A DNA stretch of 64,000 bases, taken from Gammaproteobacteria bacterium. Its GTDB lineage: Bacteria > Pseudomonadota > Gammaproteobacteria > Xanthomonadales > Marinicellaceae. A model generated the notes under the pieces. It was not told where the DNA came from. It ran no database searches and saw only the letters and a program-made list of their open reading frames with translations. Shown piece after piece: positions 13,766 through 23,003 of this stretch. Location of the stretch: the NCBI GenBank assembly GCA_030430025.1, contig JAUIGR010000002.1, forward strand, positions 62,001-126,000. The letters are read 5' to 3'. Numbering within the stretch: position 1 is the stretch's first letter; each line of letters begins with the position of its first letter. Position numbers and translations under genes: made by a program.

Positions 13766-14986
13766 TCAATCAGCTGATTGTTTGTTTTTCTTGTGGCCAA
13801 TGGGTACGATGTTAGTACCATCTGATCGATCAACAAAATCTGCCCATTCCTGCATCATTTTGGTGCGTTCAGGTAAATATTGGGCTTTGTTGTACGTGCC
13901 ACGAACGGCGTTTTTATCCTCATGGCTTAATTGTTTTTCTACCCACCGGCCATCAAAACCCATTTCGTTTAAACTGGTTGATGCCAGGTGCCGGAAACCG
14001 TGTACAGTCATGCGACTATGGAACCCCATGCGGTATAGGGCATAAAGCATGGCATTTTCACTCATGGGTTGGCTCTCAGGGCGATGTGACGAGGCAAAGA
14101 CAAGTTCATAATGCCCTGTTAAGGGTTTTAAGTCTTTAAGCACCTGAATGGCTTGTTTTGACAGCGGCACCACATGCTCACGTTTCATCTTCATGCGCTC
14201 TGCTGGGATAGTCCATAGACTTTGTTCAAAATCGATTTCGTTCCATCTGGCAAATCTAATCTCGTTTGTCCGTTGAAAGGTGTATAAAGCAATCAATAAT
14301 CCTGCTTTGGTTGTTGGTTCCAGAGGGTAGGTGTTTATAGCGTTGACCAGTTCCGGCAGTTCTTTTAATTTGATGCTCAGGTAGTTTTTTACAGTGTGTT
14401 TTTTCAACACCTGAGAAATGCCCTCAGCAGGGTTGCTGTCAATCAAGCCTTTGAACTTCGCATGAACAAAGACAGCATTGCACCTTTGACGGGTTTTTTT
14501 AAGCATTTCCAATGATCCACGGCTTTCAATGTGTTTCAACACCTCCAGCATTTTCATGGGTGTTATTTCATTGATGGGTATGTGGCCTATATGAGGATAG
14601 ATGTTATTTTCTAGTGATGTTATAACGGCTTTGGTGTGCTTGTCAGTCCATTCTGTTGTTTTGGTGTCAATCCATTCCTTACTGACAATTTCAAAGCTGT
14701 TACTGCCTTTTTGATGGGCTTGTTTTTCTTGTCTTTGTTCTGATGGGTCTATGCCTTTGGCAATCAGTGATTTTGCTTCAAGCATCTTTGCTCTTGCATC
14801 GGCTAGGCCAACGTCTGGAAAAACACCCATTGATAAGGTTTTGCGTTTGCCATTGATTCGGTAGTCTAGACGCCACCACTTTGAGCCATTGGGGTTAACT
14901 AGTAGATACAAGCCTTTACCATCTGACAACCTTTTAGGTTTGCCAGAGGCTTTTGCATTTTTGATGGTGCTGATATTTAGTTTCAC
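13766..14986 (-). CDS. P4-type tyrosine integrase
   Basis: The 406-residue protein has an N-terminal DUF4102 arm-binding domain (residues 1-85, e.g. SDGKGLYLLVNPNGSKWWRL), a SAM-like core-binding domain, and a catalytic domain with all key residues visible: Arg239 (FQRTNEIR), His329 and Arg332 (HGFRHLAST), His355 (LSHEDKN) and Tyr365 (GTYNKA). It catalyses site-specific integration and excision. It lies 195 bases from the 3' end of tRNA-Leu with the att site between them, as usual for this family. Length is normal and the gene is intact. Confidence 0.95.
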   Translation of the reverse strand: MKLNISTIKNAKASGKPKRLSDGKGLYLLVNPNGSKWWRLDYRINGKRKTLSMGVFPDVGLADARAKMLEAKSLIAKGIDPSEQRQEKQAHQKGSNSFEIVSKEWIDTKTTEWTDKHTKAVITSLENNIYPHIGHIPINEITPMKMLEVLKHIESRGSLEMLKKTRQRCNAVFVHAKFKGLIDSNPAEGISQVLKKHTVKNYLSIKLKELPELVNAINTYPLEPTTKAGLLIALYTFQRTNEIRFARWNEIDFEQSLWTIPAERMKMKREHVVPLSKQAIQVLKDLKPLTGHYELVFASSHRPESQPMSENAMLYALYRMGFHSRMTVHGFRHLASTSLNEMGFDGRWVEKQLSHEDKNAVRGTYNKAQYLPERTKMMQEWADFVDRSDGTNIVPIGHKKNKQSAD

Positions 14987-15046
14987 GTTCTTCTTGGCAG
15001 TAATAAATAGCAGTAACTACTGTCACCACACTGACAAAATAATCAA

Positions 15047-15072
15047 GATACTGTCAAACTTACTGTCAAAAG
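15047..15072 (+). repeat. Candidate integrase arm sites, proximal end
   Basis: ATACTGTCAAAC and TTACTGTCAAAA are direct repeats, with a further CTACTGTCACC at about 15017. The same TACTGTCAAA is found at the distal end (8094-8114). They lie between the integrase start and the tRNA. Confidence 0.5.
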
Positions 15073-15166
15073 CGGTGAGTTGTCAAGAACTTTTATGAAG
15101 CCTTATGACACAACAAAGTTAATCTATATAAGGGTTTTGGTAGTGAAATGATGCTTGGTGAAGTGT

Positions 15167-15201
15167 TGTGAAACTATAAGATGGTGCCGAGGGGGAGAAT
15201 C
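15167..15201 (+). repeat. Proximal att site, overlapping the 3' end of tRNA-Leu
   Basis: TGTGAAACTATAAGATGGTGC then CGAGGGGGAGAATC covers the last 20 bases of the tRNA gene and 15 bases downstream. It is matched by the copy at 8007-8040 and, with a deletion, at 6753-6784. The island reconstitutes an intact tRNA 3' end. Confidence 0.8.
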
Positions 15202-15268
15202 GAACTCCCACTCCCGCAAGGGAACCGGATTTTGAATCCGGCGCGTCTACCAATTCCGCCACCCCGGC
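15182..15268 (-). tRNA. tRNA-Leu (anticodon CAA)
   Basis: On the complement the gene starts GCCGGGGTGGCGGAATTGGT, has the D-loop AATTGGTAGACGC typical of leucine tRNAs, an anticodon arm CCGGATTCAAAATCCGG giving anticodon CAA, a variable arm, TTCGATTC in the T arm, and an acceptor end CCTCGGC-A-CCA with the CCA encoded. The acceptor stem pairs with one G-T. It reads UUG codons. Its 3' end is the integration site of the neighbouring element. Confidence 0.95.
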
Positions 15269-15509
15269 ACTGAGGGTGCAAAGTATATGTGAAATTTTGA
15301 GATTGGCAAGTTTTTTTTAGCATATATGGTTTGGACTTTTCTTGGTTTATTCATTAGGGTTGGTCAAATCAGTGTTAATATGTTCCGTTTATTAAAGTCA
15401 AAAATAAACTTGAAAATGGTGTATAAAAACCACAGTTTATTAGTCAGTACATTGTGCTTTGATCATAACGAGGACATGTACTGTTGATAACAGATTAAAG
15501 GAGAAATAA

Positions 15510-15824
15510 ATGCAAATTCAACTCAATACCAATCATGGTATTCAAGGTGGTGAGGCTTTGGGCCAGTATGTTGAAACTTTGATGACTAGTACATTAGAGC
15601 ATCATAAGGATGAAGTGACTCGTATAGAGGTTCATTTGGCTGATGAAAACGGTCCTAAAGGGGGAGATAGTGATTTGCGTTGTACTGTTGAGGCTCGAAT
15701 CAGGGGTTTGAGCCCAATGGCAGTTACTCATCATGCAGCTGATATACATCAAGCCATCGATGGTGCTGCAGATAAAATACAGAAGCTGGTGAATAAAGAA
15801 GTAGAAAAGCGTCGGAATTATTAG
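15510..15824 (+). CDS. HPF/RaiA-family ribosome-associated protein
   Basis: The 104-residue protein follows an AAAGGAG site. It fits the sigma-54 modulation/S30EA (HPF/RaiA) domain: a beta-alpha-beta-beta-beta-alpha fold with DEVTRIEVHLADENGPKGGD, RCTVEARIRGLSPMAVTHHA and a final helix AIDGAADKIQKLVNKEVEKR. Such proteins bind the decoding centre of idle ribosomes under stress. It lacks the long C-terminal dimerisation tail, so it is of the short type. It sits alone, 13 bases before guaD. Confidence 0.82.
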   Translation: MQIQLNTNHGIQGGEALGQYVETLMTSTLEHHKDEVTRIEVHLADENGPKGGDSDLRCTVEARIRGLSPMAVTHHAADIHQAIDGAADKIQKLVNKEVEKRRNY

Positions 15825-15836
15825 TTACATATTAAA

Positions 15837-17162
15837 ATGACAATTTCTCATCGATGTGCCTTACGTGGTCCATTATTGACTTTTAAGGGTGACCCTTTCA
15901 CGATGGGCGATGAGGCGTGTGTCTTCATTAATGATGCGTTGGTGGTCATCAATGATGGCCATTTTGAACAGGTTGGTGATGCACAGACCTTATTGTCTTC
16001 ATTGTCAGATGATGTGCCGTTGATCGAATATAGTGATCAGCATGTGATGATGGCAGGATTTGTTGATTGTCATGTTCATTACCCTCAAACGCAAATTATT
16101 GGTGCTTTTGGGGAACAATTATTGGATTGGCTCAATCAATATACATTCATTGCTGAACAACAGTTTGCTGATAAATCTCATGCTGACAGGGTAGCTGGAG
16201 TCTTTCTCGATGAGTGTTTAAGAGCAGGAACTACCACGGCAGCGGTTTATTGTACTGTCCATCCCCAGTCTGTAGATGCATTTTTTGAGGCAGCGAGTCT
16301 CAGAAACATGCGAATGATAGCAGGTAAAGTGTTGATGGATCGTCACGCGCCAGAGGCACTGTTAGATACTGCAATTCGAGGATATGATGAGTCAAAAACA
16401 TTGATCAACAAATGGCATGGTCATGGTCGAAACTTATATGCCATAACCCCTCGTTTTGCACCTACCAGTACCGCCGAGCAGTTAGAAATGGCTGGTGCAT
16501 TGTGGCAAGAATATCCCAGCTGTTATATTCAATCACATGTTTCTGAAAATAAGGAAGAAGTGTCTTGGGCAGGGTCATTATTTCCTCAGTGCCATGGTTA
16601 TTTAGACATTTATGATCATTTTGGATTAATTGGTCAGCGGGCTGTTTATGGACACGGTATCTGGCTGACAGAATCGGAACTGCAGCGATGTCATGAGTCG
16701 GGTACTGCCATTGCACACTGCCCAACTTCTAATGGTTTTTTGGGTTCAGGTTTGTTTGACATATTCAATACCATCAAGAGAGAACGACCTGTGGCCGTTG
16801 GATTAGCAACAGATTTGGGTGCAGGTACTTCTTTTTCAATGCTACAAACTTTGAATGAAGCTTATAAAGTATCACAGTTGAATGGTCATTCATTGTCTGC
16901 GATGCAAGCTTTCTATCTGGCCACGTTAGGAGGTGCCAGTGCGTTGGATTTGGACAGTCAAATTGGTAGTGTTGAGGTAGGTAAAGAAGCTGATTTAGTG
17001 GTTCTCGATTTATGTTCGACTGAAGCCATTAATTTTCGTATGCAATACGTTAAAGACATTACTGAGGCGTTATTTGTCCAAATGATTATGGGTGATGATC
17101 GGGCGGTTGCGGCCACGTATGTGGCGGGTAAATTACAGTATCAACGGTCAGTTAACAACTGA
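15837..17162 (+). CDS. guaD: Guanine deaminase
   Basis: The 441-residue protein hydrolyses guanine to xanthine and ammonia. It shows the amidohydrolase metal site HVH at residues 79-81 (GFVDCHVHYPQTQ), the family signature around LDWLNQYTF, the conserved SHVSENKEEV, YGHGIWLTESEL and CPTSNGFLGSG segments, and TDLGAGTSFSML with the metal Asp. Length is typical. The start follows the previous stop by 12 bases without a strong ribosome site, so coupling with the HPF-family gene is possible. The last 22 bases overlap the convergent aat gene. Confidence 0.93.
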   Translation: MTISHRCALRGPLLTFKGDPFTMGDEACVFINDALVVINDGHFEQVGDAQTLLSSLSDDVPLIEYSDQHVMMAGFVDCHVHYPQTQIIGAFGEQLLDWLNQYTFIAEQQFADKSHADRVAGVFLDECLRAGTTTAAVYCTVHPQSVDAFFEAASLRNMRMIAGKVLMDRHAPEALLDTAIRGYDESKTLINKWHGHGRNLYAITPRFAPTSTAEQLEMAGALWQEYPSCYIQSHVSENKEEVSWAGSLFPQCHGYLDIYDHFGLIGQRAVYGHGIWLTESELQRCHESGTAIAHCPTSNGFLGSGLFDIFNTIKRERPVAVGLATDLGAGTSFSMLQTLNEAYKVSQLNGHSLSAMQAFYLATLGGASALDLDSQIGSVEVGKEADLVVLDLCSTEAINFRMQYVKDITEALFVQMIMGDDRAVAATYVAGKLQYQRSVNN

Positions 17163-17797
17163 ATGAAGTGTTGTCGTGGAATCAACCGAGCACCCATGCT
17201 GTCAAGGTGCTGATTATATAATTGGCAATCTAGTAGTCTATATTGATGTTCAATCATCCATTGACATACTTCCAAGAGCGCATATTTTGATCCATTAGGC
17301 AACAGTGAGTACATCGATTCACCACACAAAACACGATCGATTTTGATGCCGTATAACCCACCTGCGGGCTGACCATTCAGTTCAACCTCAAGAGAAAAAG
17401 CATGACCTAATTCAAATAGTCGACAGTAAGCTGTTATCATTTCATCCTGGATCCAGGTGCCATTGTCTTTTCGTCTGATGTGAGCACAATGGCTGATGAC
17501 GCTTAAGAAATTTCTGTTCCAGTAAAACTTTGGGTTGTGTTTTTTGATTGCTTTTGCGAAGCTGCGGCTGATGTGTAATTCTGTAGGGAACAGAACCATT
17601 CGTTTGCTAGGGGACCACCATAAGATTGGTTCGTCATTGTTATACCATGGAAAAATACCTTTTTTATAGGCTGATATGAGTGTTGATGTGGATAACTCTC
17701 CACCAAAACACAGTAAACCATCAGGTTCAATCATGGCTTCTTCTATAGGTGGAAATTTACCTAATTGTGACAGATTTGGCAGCATGCATGTATACAA
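17141..17797 (-). CDS. aat: Leucyl/phenylalanyl-tRNA-protein transferase
   Basis: The 218-residue enzyme transfers Leu or Phe from tRNA to N-terminal Arg/Lys of proteins, making them ClpS/ClpAP substrates (N-degron pathway). Family motifs are EPDGLLCFGGELS, LISAYKKGIFPWY, ILWWSPSKRMVLFP, HCAHIRR, GTWIQDEMITAY, SLEVELNGQPAGGLYG and GESMYS. It is a little shorter than the E. coli protein at the N-terminus. Its 3' end overlaps guaD on the other strand by 22 bases. Confidence 0.95.
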   Translation of the reverse strand: MYTCMLPNLSQLGKFPPIEEAMIEPDGLLCFGGELSTSTLISAYKKGIFPWYNNDEPILWWSPSKRMVLFPTELHISRSFAKAIKKHNPKFYWNRNFLSVISHCAHIRRKDNGTWIQDEMITAYCRLFELGHAFSLEVELNGQPAGGLYGIKIDRVLCGESMYSLLPNGSKYALLEVCQWMIEHQYRLLDCQLYNQHLDSMGARLIPRQHFIQLLTDR

Positions 17798-17911
17798 TAT
17801 TGAGATCGATCATATTAATGAGTCAGATATCAAAAATAGTAATTTTTTTTTAATGACCTGACTCACTAAACTCAAATAAGGGTCATGCTGATGTGCTTTT
17901 GTTGTACATGA

Positions 17912-18952
<1,041 letters not shown>

Positions 18953-18987
18953 CTATGGTTAATTTCATGAGAGTGCAGTTTAAATAA

Positions 18988-19349
18988 TCAACCTTGAAAA
19001 AGTCCATCCTGGCGTTTTTTAGGTTCGACTAAATAGTCAACCCTGAAAAAGTCCCTCCTGGCCTTTTCCAGCATCGGTCAAAAAAACACTTAAGCGCAAA
19101 AGTGTGATTTTGCTGCTGTTTTTTTGACCTTACTTGAGCCTGATGGCTCAAGGTGGCACGTCCCTGTGCCACACCATCGACCATAAAAAAGTTTCTGGAA
19201 AAGTTTTTCACGTTAGCCTGAGAGCCGCATGGAAGCGGCGAATAAAAATGCATCGTGACACCTGTTCTCTGGTCGAAAAAATGTGCAAAATTGAGGTAAC
19301 TATTTATATTTAACAATACGTTATGCATTTTTCAGGTTCGACTAAATAG
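18988..19349 (+). repeat. Dispersed repeat, copy 1 (tandem partial plus full unit)
   Basis: A full unit (19037-19349) starts TCAACCCTGAAAAAGTCC and ends TTTTTCAGGTTCGACTAAATAG. Immediately before it, 18988-19036 is a collapsed copy with the same beginning and end. Inside are short hairpins such as TGGCAC...GTGCCA and GAGCCTGATGGCTC. An inverted copy lies at 35679-36153 and a shortened one at 37659-37824. It has no coding look; short ORFs in it are chance. It occupies the gap between trxB and rsmE. Confidence 0.75.
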
Positions 19350-19360
19350 CGGATAGGCAA

Positions 19361-20101
19361 TCAGCAAAAATCTCCGAAAAGAGCATGTGTGGCTGCAAGT
19401 ATCACAGGAGCGACAGTCTCTGTTCTCAATATTCTGCGTCCTAATTGCACCCCTTGTATGCCGCTTTCTATAAAGGTTTTGATTTCTTTGGGAGAGAAGC
19501 CGCCTTCTGGACCAATAAAAAAGGAGAATATTGATGAATGGTGTTTCAAAGATAAATTGTTCAGTTTTAAGTCAGCAGTGGGTTCAAGGAAAAAGGCATT
19601 TTCTCGAGATGACACGACAACATCCTGGAGTGATTGAATGTTTTCAATTCTCAGTAAGTCACATCGACCAGATTGTTCACAAGCACTGTTGGCGACCGCT
19701 TGCCAGTGTTTGAGTCTTTTTTCGTACTTGCTTAGAGCAATTTTTTGCGAACAATATTCTGTGAAAACAGGAATCAGTACCTGAGCTCCCATTTCTGCTG
19801 ATTTTTGCACAGTATAATCCATGCGATCACTGGAACTGATGCCTTGTATGATGGTGATATCCAAAGATGAAGGGGGTATGACATCTGGTGAAATTTTAAT
19901 GTCAGACAATTCAACCTGATGGCGTTCAACTTGATTTATTTGACTCGTATATTGTTGACCATCATTGGTAAAAAATACCAGCTGATGCCCTTTTTTTAGT
20001 CTCAGAACATTTCTAATATAGTGTGCTTTTTCTTCAGAGACTATCAGTGTGCTCTTAATGTCTTTACTGTTTTTATTGATATGAATTCGAGAAATTCTCA
20101 C
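19361..20101 (-). CDS. rsmE: 16S rRNA (uracil(1498)-N3)-methyltransferase
   Basis: I place the start at GTG 20101 (protein VRISRIHIN..., 246 residues) because family members begin 'MRIPR'; the frame is open up to 20158. SPOUT-knot motifs are present: IIQGISSSDRMDYTVQKSAEMG, FIGPEGGFSPKEI and LGRRILRTETVAPVI. The enzyme methylates U1498 of 16S rRNA in the 30S subunit. It is divergent from gspG, with 63 bases between the two starts. Its stop is 12 bases from the dispersed repeat. Confidence 0.93.
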   Translation of the reverse strand: MRISRIHINKNSKDIKSTLIVSEEKAHYIRNVLRLKKGHQLVFFTNDGQQYTSQINQVERHQVELSDIKISPDVIPPSSLDITIIQGISSSDRMDYTVQKSAEMGAQVLIPVFTEYCSQKIALSKYEKRLKHWQAVANSACEQSGRCDLLRIENIQSLQDVVVSSRENAFFLEPTADLKLNNLSLKHHSSIFSFFIGPEGGFSPKEIKTFIESGIQGVQLGRRILRTETVAPVILAATHALFGDFC

Positions 20102-20164
20102 GGTGGATTTGGTGTTCTGAAAGAATGGGAATATAATCAATCTCTTTGATGATCTCAATCAGAT

Positions 20165-20590
20165 ATGCGAAAAAACAACTCACAACAGGGATTCACATTA
20201 ATGGAAATATTGATTGTAGTGGTCATTTTGAGTATTTTGGCGGTGGCTGTTGTACCTCAGTTGATGGATGAGCCTGACAAGGCCAGAATTACCAGAGCTA
20301 AAACGGATATTGCGGCCTTGAAGACAGCACTTTCCATTTATAGATTAGATAATTTTTCCTACCCATCGACCGCGCAGGGTTTACAAGCTTTGTTGCAAAA
20401 ACCATCAGGAACACCTGAAGCGAAGAATTGGAATCCAAAAGGTTATGTTGATCAATTACCTAAAGATCCTTGGGGTAATTCGTATCAATACTTAAATCCG
20501 GGTAATCACGGAGAAGTTGATATTTATTCTTTGGGTCGGGATGGTCAGCCCGGAGGTGAAGGTATTAATGCCGATATTGGCAACTGGTAA
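20165..20590 (+). CDS. gspG: Type II secretion major pseudopilin GspG
   Basis: The 141-residue protein has a prepilin leader cut before the Phe of GFTLMEILIVVVILSILAV, then a hydrophobic helix and the GspG-specific C-terminal part: SYPSTAQGLQALLQKP, GYVDQLPKDPWGNSYQYL and calcium-loop residues in GEVDIYSLGRDGQPGGEG. It is the main subunit of the T2SS pseudopilus. It is the first gene of a tightly overlapping gspGHIJK cluster. Confidence 0.96.
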   Translation: MRKNNSQQGFTLMEILIVVVILSILAVAVVPQLMDEPDKARITRAKTDIAALKTALSIYRLDNFSYPSTAQGLQALLQKPSGTPEAKNWNPKGYVDQLPKDPWGNSYQYLNPGNHGEVDIYSLGRDGQPGGEGINADIGNW

Positions 20591-21092
20591 ATACCAACGA
20601 AAAGAGTCAGGGTTTACATTACTTGAGTTGTTGTTGGTTGTCGTTATTCTGGCAGTCCTAGTGACGGCAGGAGTGGTGTTAACCAGTGTTAACTCACAAG
20701 CCACATTGAATAAGCAGCAAGGACAACTTTTTGTCAAAGAATTATCATTGTTGTGTGAAAAAGCTTTGTTTGAGAACCAAAATTTAGCTGTTGAATTCAG
20801 TCAGCAAGGCCGCCAACAATTGATTTATAATGGTATAGATTGGCAACCGTTATCATCAGAAGATTTTCAAGCAAGTCAGGGGTTGGATTTGTTATGGCGC
20901 ATCAGCTTACAAGGTATGGAGCAACCTTTGACTGAAACTTATAATCAAAGCCCTCATATCATTTGTTATAGTAATGGCCAATTTTCAGCATTCGATATCA
21001 AAATTTCAGCCAGTGAGAAAGACAGTGAGGCTGTTTATCATGTGGCAAGTATAGGTCCAAGTCAAATGACTCAGGGTTGGTTAAATGATTAA
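20568..21092 (+). CDS. gspH: Type II secretion minor pseudopilin GspH
   Basis: Start taken at ATG 20568 inside the end of gspG, preceded by GAAGG; a longer frame to 20517 lies within gspG and is unlikely. The 174-residue protein has the leader ...KESGFTLLELLLVVVILAVLV and a divergent C-terminal domain, as expected for GspH. It is a minor pseudopilin in the T2SS tip complex. It overlaps gspI by eight bases. Confidence 0.88.
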   Translation: MPILATGKYQRKESGFTLLELLLVVVILAVLVTAGVVLTSVNSQATLNKQQGQLFVKELSLLCEKALFENQNLAVEFSQQGRQQLIYNGIDWQPLSSEDFQASQGLDLLWRISLQGMEQPLTETYNQSPHIICYSNGQFSAFDIKISASEKDSEAVYHVASIGPSQMTQGWLND

Positions 21093-21444
21093 GTTACGTG
21101 GTTTCACGTTACTTGAAGTGTTGTTGGCTTTATCAGTCATCAGCATAGCGCTGGCAGCATTGGTTCGGGTGGGATATACCAGTGCTGATACGGTGAATAA
21201 ACTTGAGGAGCAAAGTATAGCACTTCATGTTGCCGATCAAGTGATGATGCAGTTGTATCAAAAGCAAGGTTTACAAACAGGTCAACATCAAGGTAGCCAG
21301 AAATGGTCATCTAACAATTGGTTTTGGGTTGCTGATGTTGAGTCAACGAATAACCCCAGGATTGCTCGTATATATGTTAAGGTTTATCGCTCAAGAGGCG
21401 ATGAATATGCGCAAGCGCAGCTGACAGGGTTTACTCAGATATGA
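21085..21444 (+). CDS. gspI: Type II secretion minor pseudopilin GspI
   Basis: The 119-residue protein has the leader MIKLRGFTLLEVLLALSVIS, a helix with IALAALVR, and the short C-terminal part NNWFWVADVESTNNP with the WxxxV pattern of GspI. GspI starts the tip complex with GspJ and GspK. It overlaps both neighbours by a few bases. Confidence 0.92.
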   Translation: MIKLRGFTLLEVLLALSVISIALAALVRVGYTSADTVNKLEEQSIALHVADQVMMQLYQKQGLQTGQHQGSQKWSSNNWFWVADVESTNNPRIARIYVKVYRSRGDEYAQAQLTGFTQI

Positions 21445-22037
21445 ACAAGCAACAAGGTATGACACTGCTTGAATTATTGATCGCGACCGTCATATTGGCC
21501 ATCATGGCTGGTATGGGCTTGTTTGGCATTCAGTCGCTGATCAGTGCTGAGCAACGTGTTACTGAACGACAAGCGCTTTGGCGTTCAGAGTCTATGTCGC
21601 TGATCCAATTGACTCAAGATGTTCAGTACGCAGTTACAGCTCGAGGCAATGATGCTGGACAAAACAATGTATTTACAGGAACGGCCCAGGATTTTCAGTT
21701 GGTGAGGTTCAGGCAATCTATGGTTCCAGGTTTGAGTCAAGTGAATAAGGCATTGTCTGATGTTGTACAAGTGAGCTGGTATTGGCGCAATGGTCAATTG
21801 TATAGAGCACAAAGGCCCTGGCTACAAAACCAAGATGCACAAGCATGGATAGAGCAACCTATGGGGGCTGTCCGACAATGGCGGTGTGAGTATCAATCGT
21901 TAACAGGTGATTGGGTTCCTCGATGGCCCCAAAATGATTCAAGTAGTCAAAGTTTACCGAAACAGCTTAAGTGTCAGGTGACTATGTCAGGTAATCGAGT
22001 CTCAGAATGGGTGTTGGTACCGTGGCAACAAATTTAA
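21441..22037 (+). CDS. gspJ: Type II secretion minor pseudopilin GspJ
   Basis: The 198-residue protein has the leader KQQGMTLLELLIATVILAIM, then SLIQLTQDVQYAVTARG and a C-terminal domain ending WVLVPWQQI. Composition and order identify it as GspJ of the tip complex. It starts in ATGA overlap with gspI. Confidence 0.92.
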   Translation: MNKQQGMTLLELLIATVILAIMAGMGLFGIQSLISAEQRVTERQALWRSESMSLIQLTQDVQYAVTARGNDAGQNNVFTGTAQDFQLVRFRQSMVPGLSQVNKALSDVVQVSWYWRNGQLYRAQRPWLQNQDAQAWIEQPMGAVRQWRCEYQSLTGDWVPRWPQNDSSSQSLPKQLKCQVTMSGNRVSEWVLVPWQQI

Positions 22038-22999
22038 CCAAGCAAAAAGGGATGGCGATGCTCACTGCTTTGTTATTAGTGGCTTTGGCCACATCGTTGG
22101 CTAGTAGTTTATGGTACGGGACAGCAGCCGATTTGGCACGTGTTCGATTTTTACAGCACAATTACCAAGCTAAACACATGATGTATGGCTTATTACTTTG
22201 GGCCAGCGATGTTTTGGAACAGGATTATGAAAATGATGATACTCCCAGTGATGGTGCCGATGATGGTTGGCTGCAAGGGATCCAAAATATGCCAGTTGAG
22301 GGTGCAGTTCTCTCCGGACGGTTGAAAGGAATGAGTCACTGTTTTAATGTCAATAACCTATGGCAGCAAGGACAAGTTTCTGATATTCACTACCAGTATT
22401 TTTTGAGGTTATTGCAATTAATGAAGCTTGATGTGGCCATTGCTGATCAGATACTCGATTGGCTTGATGCTGATCAATTACCGCGACCTAAAGGTGCTGA
22501 GGATGTGGTTTATCTTGGTAGACAGCCCAGCTATCAAACAGCAGGTGGCCCGTTCATGCATGTCAATCAGTTGCAGCTTTTGGATGCCATAACCCCCTCA
22601 ATTTTTGATGCCTTAAAGCCTTATGTTTGTGTGTTGCCGGTCACTGGATTGTCTACAAAAATGAATGTCAATACTATGCCGCCTTTGTTATTGCGAGCAT
22701 TGGATCAACGCATCACTGTACCATTGGCTAACAGTTTATACCAAGATGGTCGAGCTCATTACAATTCACTGGATGCATTCTTTCAAACCAGTGATATGGC
22801 TATTATTACTAACAGTCAAGGTATTAAAGAACAGTTTGCTACATTGCTTAGTGTCCAAACTCGCTATATAGAAGCACAAGCTTCAGTCTCTATAGAAAAT
22901 AGTTTGCATGTCAATTACGCTTTGTTGCGTCGAACTGATCGTGGGGCATCAGTAGTCATCCAGAGAAGCCAATCACCTTTTTCAGCAGCAGAGAGGTAA
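22007..22999 (+). CDS. gspK: Type II secretion minor pseudopilin GspK
   Basis: The 330-residue protein has a GspK-type leader (QKGMAMLTALLLVALATSLA), where the +5 Glu of other pseudopilins is absent, as usual for GspK. The large domain contains FNVNNLW, ILDWLDADQLPRPKGAED, LQLLDAITPSIFDALKPYV and MNVNTMPPLLLRALD, all typical. It caps the pseudopilus. Its start overlaps gspJ by 31 bases; a later start is possible. gspL and gspM do not follow. Confidence 0.93.
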   Translation: MGVGTVATNLTKQKGMAMLTALLLVALATSLASSLWYGTAADLARVRFLQHNYQAKHMMYGLLLWASDVLEQDYENDDTPSDGADDGWLQGIQNMPVEGAVLSGRLKGMSHCFNVNNLWQQGQVSDIHYQYFLRLLQLMKLDVAIADQILDWLDADQLPRPKGAEDVVYLGRQPSYQTAGGPFMHVNQLQLLDAITPSIFDALKPYVCVLPVTGLSTKMNVNTMPPLLLRALDQRITVPLANSLYQDGRAHYNSLDAFFQTSDMAIITNSQGIKEQFATLLSVQTRYIEAQASVSIENSLHVNYALLRRTDRGASVVIQRSQSPFSAAER

Positions 23000-23003
23000 A
23001 TTA

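Larger units (their letters stand above)
8019..15201. mobile_element. tRNA-Leu-integrated element, satellite-like, about 7.2 kb
   Basis: The element lies between two att copies and carries, from the tRNA inwards, a P4-type integrase, a possible S24-like repressor, a 45-codon gene, a larger gene of unknown function, an AlpA-type protein, a winged-helix protein, an unknown protein, a terminase-small-subunit-like protein, a secreted protein and a toxin-antitoxin pair. It has no capsid, tail, conjugation or recognisable primase gene. The gene set and order resemble phage-inducible chromosomal islands or P4-like satellites. This classification is an inference from gene content. Confidence 0.6.

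Noticed and set aside
19029-19328. Open frame of 99 codons on the minus strand
   Set aside because: It lies wholly within the dispersed repeat, and the frame is not kept in the other copies.
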